A stretch of 6,801 nt of DNA from Tenericutes bacterium HGW-Tenericutes-5 (GTDB taxonomy: Bacteria; Bacillota_I; Bacilli_A; Izemoplasmatales; Hujiaoplasmataceae). Location: the NCBI GenBank assembly GCA_002839125.1, contig PGXI01000029.1:1-6801 (forward strand), written 5' to 3'. The notes beneath the pieces are model-generated. The model had not been told where the DNA came from, did not search any database, and worked only from the letters and a program-made list of their open reading frames with translations. Shown here piece by piece: positions 5,875-6,801 of the stretch. Every line of letters begins with the position of its first letter. Within the stretch, counting starts at the first letter, position 1. A program made the translations under genes and the position numbers.

Positions 5875-6093
5875 CTAGTTTAAACGATTTTTTCTTTTTA
5901 ATAATACCAGAAAATACACTATTTCAAATGCTAGAAAACCAATTAAACCCCAACCCCACCAAGGCAATAAAAAATAATGATAATCATTGCTAGTTGTCAC
6001 AATCCAATCTAAAAATTCGTGGAATGAAAAAATAGCAAAAACAATGATCGCTCCCAGAAAGTTGATAATAATGTTTATAAATGCTTTTTTCAT
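5875..6093 (-). CDS. Small 72-residue two-helix membrane protein (2TM-domain-like)
   Basis: Two hydrophobic segments lie at about residues 5-24 and 47-66, joined by a polar loop (FHEFLDWIVTTSNDYHY). The second helix is introduced by LPWWGWGLIGF (43-53), and the C-terminus KRKNRLN is positively charged and so probably cytoplasmic. The helix - polar loop - aromatic-Pro-Trp-GWG - helix layout resembles the short bacterial 2TM domain family, which occurs alone or attached to regulators; this is a pattern judgement. I start at ATG 6093 because GGAGAA (6106-6101) lies 7-8 bases upstream. The frame extends to an ATG at 6138, but that has no binding site and the extra residues are polar. A TATAAT at 6172-6167 could be the -10 of its promoter, with no clear -35. 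Role unknown. Confidence 0.7.
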   Translation of the reverse strand: MKKAFINIIINFLGAIIVFAIFSFHEFLDWIVTTSNDYHYFLLPWWGWGLIGFLAFEIVYFLVLLKRKNRLN

Positions 6094-6331
6094 ATTTTTA
6101 TTCTCCGTATCAATATATAAATTAAACCCTATCGTCATTACTAATATTGAACCATTTTTTAATTTAATTATACTCTATAAAGTTTAAAAAAACTTATATA
6201 ATTTGGTAATCGTGTAAAAATATTCCAGGTTATATATACATGCTTGTAAACGTCTAAATCAAGATTGAGTCGTATAAAAAAATTTTTTGAATGTATCAAA
6301 AACAAAATTTTAAATCGAATTTGTATATGCT

Positions 6332-6360
6332 TTGAAACCATAAAACGTTAACAATATAAA
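6332..6360 (+). promoter_or_regulatory. Upstream candidate promoter for the gene at 6454
   Basis: The -35 TTGAAA (6332-6337), a 17-base spacer and the -10 TATAAA (6355-6360) would start transcription near 6365-6367, at the edge of a T8 tract. That gives a leader of about 88 bases containing the hairpin at 6381-6401. Confidence 0.6.
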
Positions 6361-6380
6361 TGATGTTTTTTTTAACAAAT

Positions 6381-6401
6381 TTCATTGGTAAAGACCATGA
6401 A
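6381..6401 (+). promoter_or_regulatory. Imperfect inverted repeat/hairpin in the upstream region of the gene at 6454
   Basis: TTCAT(T)GGT pairs with ACCATGAA around an AAAG loop: 8 bp with one bulged T. It lies at the -35 position of the proximal promoter and inside the leader of the distal one, so it could be an operator for the first or an RNA structure for the second. No U-tract follows, so it is not a simple terminator. Confidence 0.45.
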
Positions 6402-6412
6402 CTGATAATATA

Positions 6413-6421
6413 TGATATAAT
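6413..6421 (+). promoter_or_regulatory. Proximal extended -10 promoter for the gene at 6454
   Basis: TGATATAAT is a perfect -10 with the TGn extension, 32 bases before the ATG and 19 before AGGAGG. The region 17 bases upstream (GACCAT) is a poor -35, and the best alternative (AAGACC) would need a 19-base spacer. The promoter may rely on the extended -10 or on an activator. Confidence 0.6.
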
Positions 6422-6453
6422 AAAAAACGATAAAAAAGATAGGAGGATTTAAT

Positions 6454-6801
6454 ATGAAAATGAAGATTCAAGATCGTGAATTAATGTACTTGGCATTGGC
6501 CTACGATCAAGACAAAACAATTGCTGTAAACAAATTAAATGCATTTTTAGAGGAAAATGGCTTTAGTGACACTAAACGTTATTTTCTAGAATTAGCAGTC
6601 ACGCAAAGGGGACAAACACAAACAACTTATCTTGAATACGCCACCGTTCCTGAAAGCGTTAGTAGTAAAGGCGATATCAAAGTCTCAAAGATAAAAGCGG
6701 GAGAAGACCTAATCATATCATTCAATAAAGAAGAATATGATGATTTCAAATCAGGTGAAGCCAATCTTGAGAAGAATCAGGAAATCAAAGCATTCCTTAA
6801 A
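6454..6801 (+). CDS. Small soluble protein, paralog of the gene at 2938 (truncated by window edge)
   Basis: 116 codons run open to the window end without a stop. The ATG at 6454 has a perfect AGGAGG (6441-6446) 7 bases upstream and two plausible promoters. The product has no signal peptide or membrane segment. It aligns with the 143-residue protein at 2938-3369: AFLEENGFSDTKRYFLEL (30-47) against AFALENDITDGRRFILDF, YLEYATVP (59-66) against YITYLSVP, SKG (71-73) against SKG, and FNKEEYDDFKSG (90-101) against VGNKEDYHNYLRG. By eye about twenty identities are spread over 90 residues, with a few small gaps. By analogy perhaps 30 residues are missing at the C-terminus, including the region where the paralog ends EVIGDEYNFYIPYN. 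The same tentative GyrI-like fold applies; ligand and role are unknown. Confidence 0.85.
   Translation, partial: MKMKIQDRELMYLALAYDQDKTIAVNKLNAFLEENGFSDTKRYFLELAVTQRGQTQTTYLEYATVPESVSSKGDIKVSKIKAGEDLIISFNKEEYDDFKSGEANLEKNQEIKAFLK

Larger units (their letters stand above)
6094..6453. other. Divergent intergenic region, about 360 bases without a gene
   Basis: This is the longest non-coding stretch in the window, between the divergent small membrane protein gene and the gene at 6454. It holds the minus-strand binding site (6101-6106) and a possible minus -10 (6167-6172); a near-palindrome around 6176-6196; three same-strand CGTNTAAA copies (6211, 6251, 6271); an A7T6 tract (6276-6288) likely to bend DNA; two plus-strand promoters (6332-6360, 6413-6421); a T8 tract (6366-6373); a hairpin (6381-6401); and AGGAGG (6441-6446). 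I see no tRNA, riboswitch or terminator, and no open frame with a binding site. Confidence 0.7.

Noticed and set aside
6094..6138. N-terminal extension of the small membrane protein to ATG 6138
   Set aside because: No binding site before 6138, while GGAGAA lies correctly before ATG 6093.
5987..6187. Plus-strand 66-codon open frame overlapping the small membrane protein gene
   Set aside because: It starts at TTG without a binding site; the opposite-strand frame has a good binding site, two helices and a charged tail.
6174..6196. Near-palindrome TATAAAGTTT...AAACTTATA as a terminator
   Set aside because: It lies between divergent genes, with no gene reading into it, and has no U-tract; probably composition.

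Overview
The window is strongly AT-rich bacterial DNA with short intergenic gaps, clear Shine-Dalgarno sequences, sigma-A-type promoters (TTGACA/TATAAT, several with an extended -10) and U-tract terminators. This fits a low-GC Gram-positive or related lineage (Bacillota, or a wall-less relative such as Acholeplasma). Tryptophan is read from TGG and TGA is never in frame, so a UGA=Trp mycoplasma code is not indicated. All eight visible stops are TAA (5) or TAG (3). I cannot name the species from sequence alone.

Layout, left to right. Positions 1-1104 (minus) hold a two-gene unit: an unrecognised 240-residue two-helix membrane protein, followed 8 bases later by the start of a MATE-family efflux transporter that runs off the left edge. 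Positions 1183-1803 (minus) are a self-contained unit of consensus promoter, four-helix membrane protein with a C-terminal SHOCT domain, and strong terminator. Positions 1832-2460 (plus) are a YdeI/OmpD-associated-family gene with its own extended -10 promoter and a terminator shared with the converging gene. Positions 2461-4670 (minus) hold a two-domain chromate-transporter-family (CHR) gene, then a small soluble protein that may have a GyrI-like fold, then a two-helix membrane protein. The small-protein gene has its own strong promoter, but no terminator separates it from the CHR gene. Positions 4745-5730 (minus) hold a stand-alone class I SAM-dependent methyltransferase with an unrecognised N-terminal half and a terminator. 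Positions 5875-6106 (minus) encode a 72-residue two-helix membrane protein. Positions 6094-6453 are the longest non-coding stretch, with two candidate plus-strand promoters and a hairpin. At 6454 a plus-strand gene begins and runs off the right edge.

The most notable observation is that the truncated gene at 6454 and the gene at 2938-3369 appear to be diverged paralogs of one small soluble family. Several gene starts are placed inside longer open frames because a promoter or ribosome binding site shows the longer start is not used (1742, 1881, 3369, 6093).

Overall this looks like ordinary chromosomal accessory content (efflux, small membrane proteins, stress-type proteins). I see no insertion sequence, phage gene, CRISPR array, tRNA, rRNA or toxin-antitoxin pair. 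I did not find a clearly new multi-gene system; the candidates in the findings are modest.
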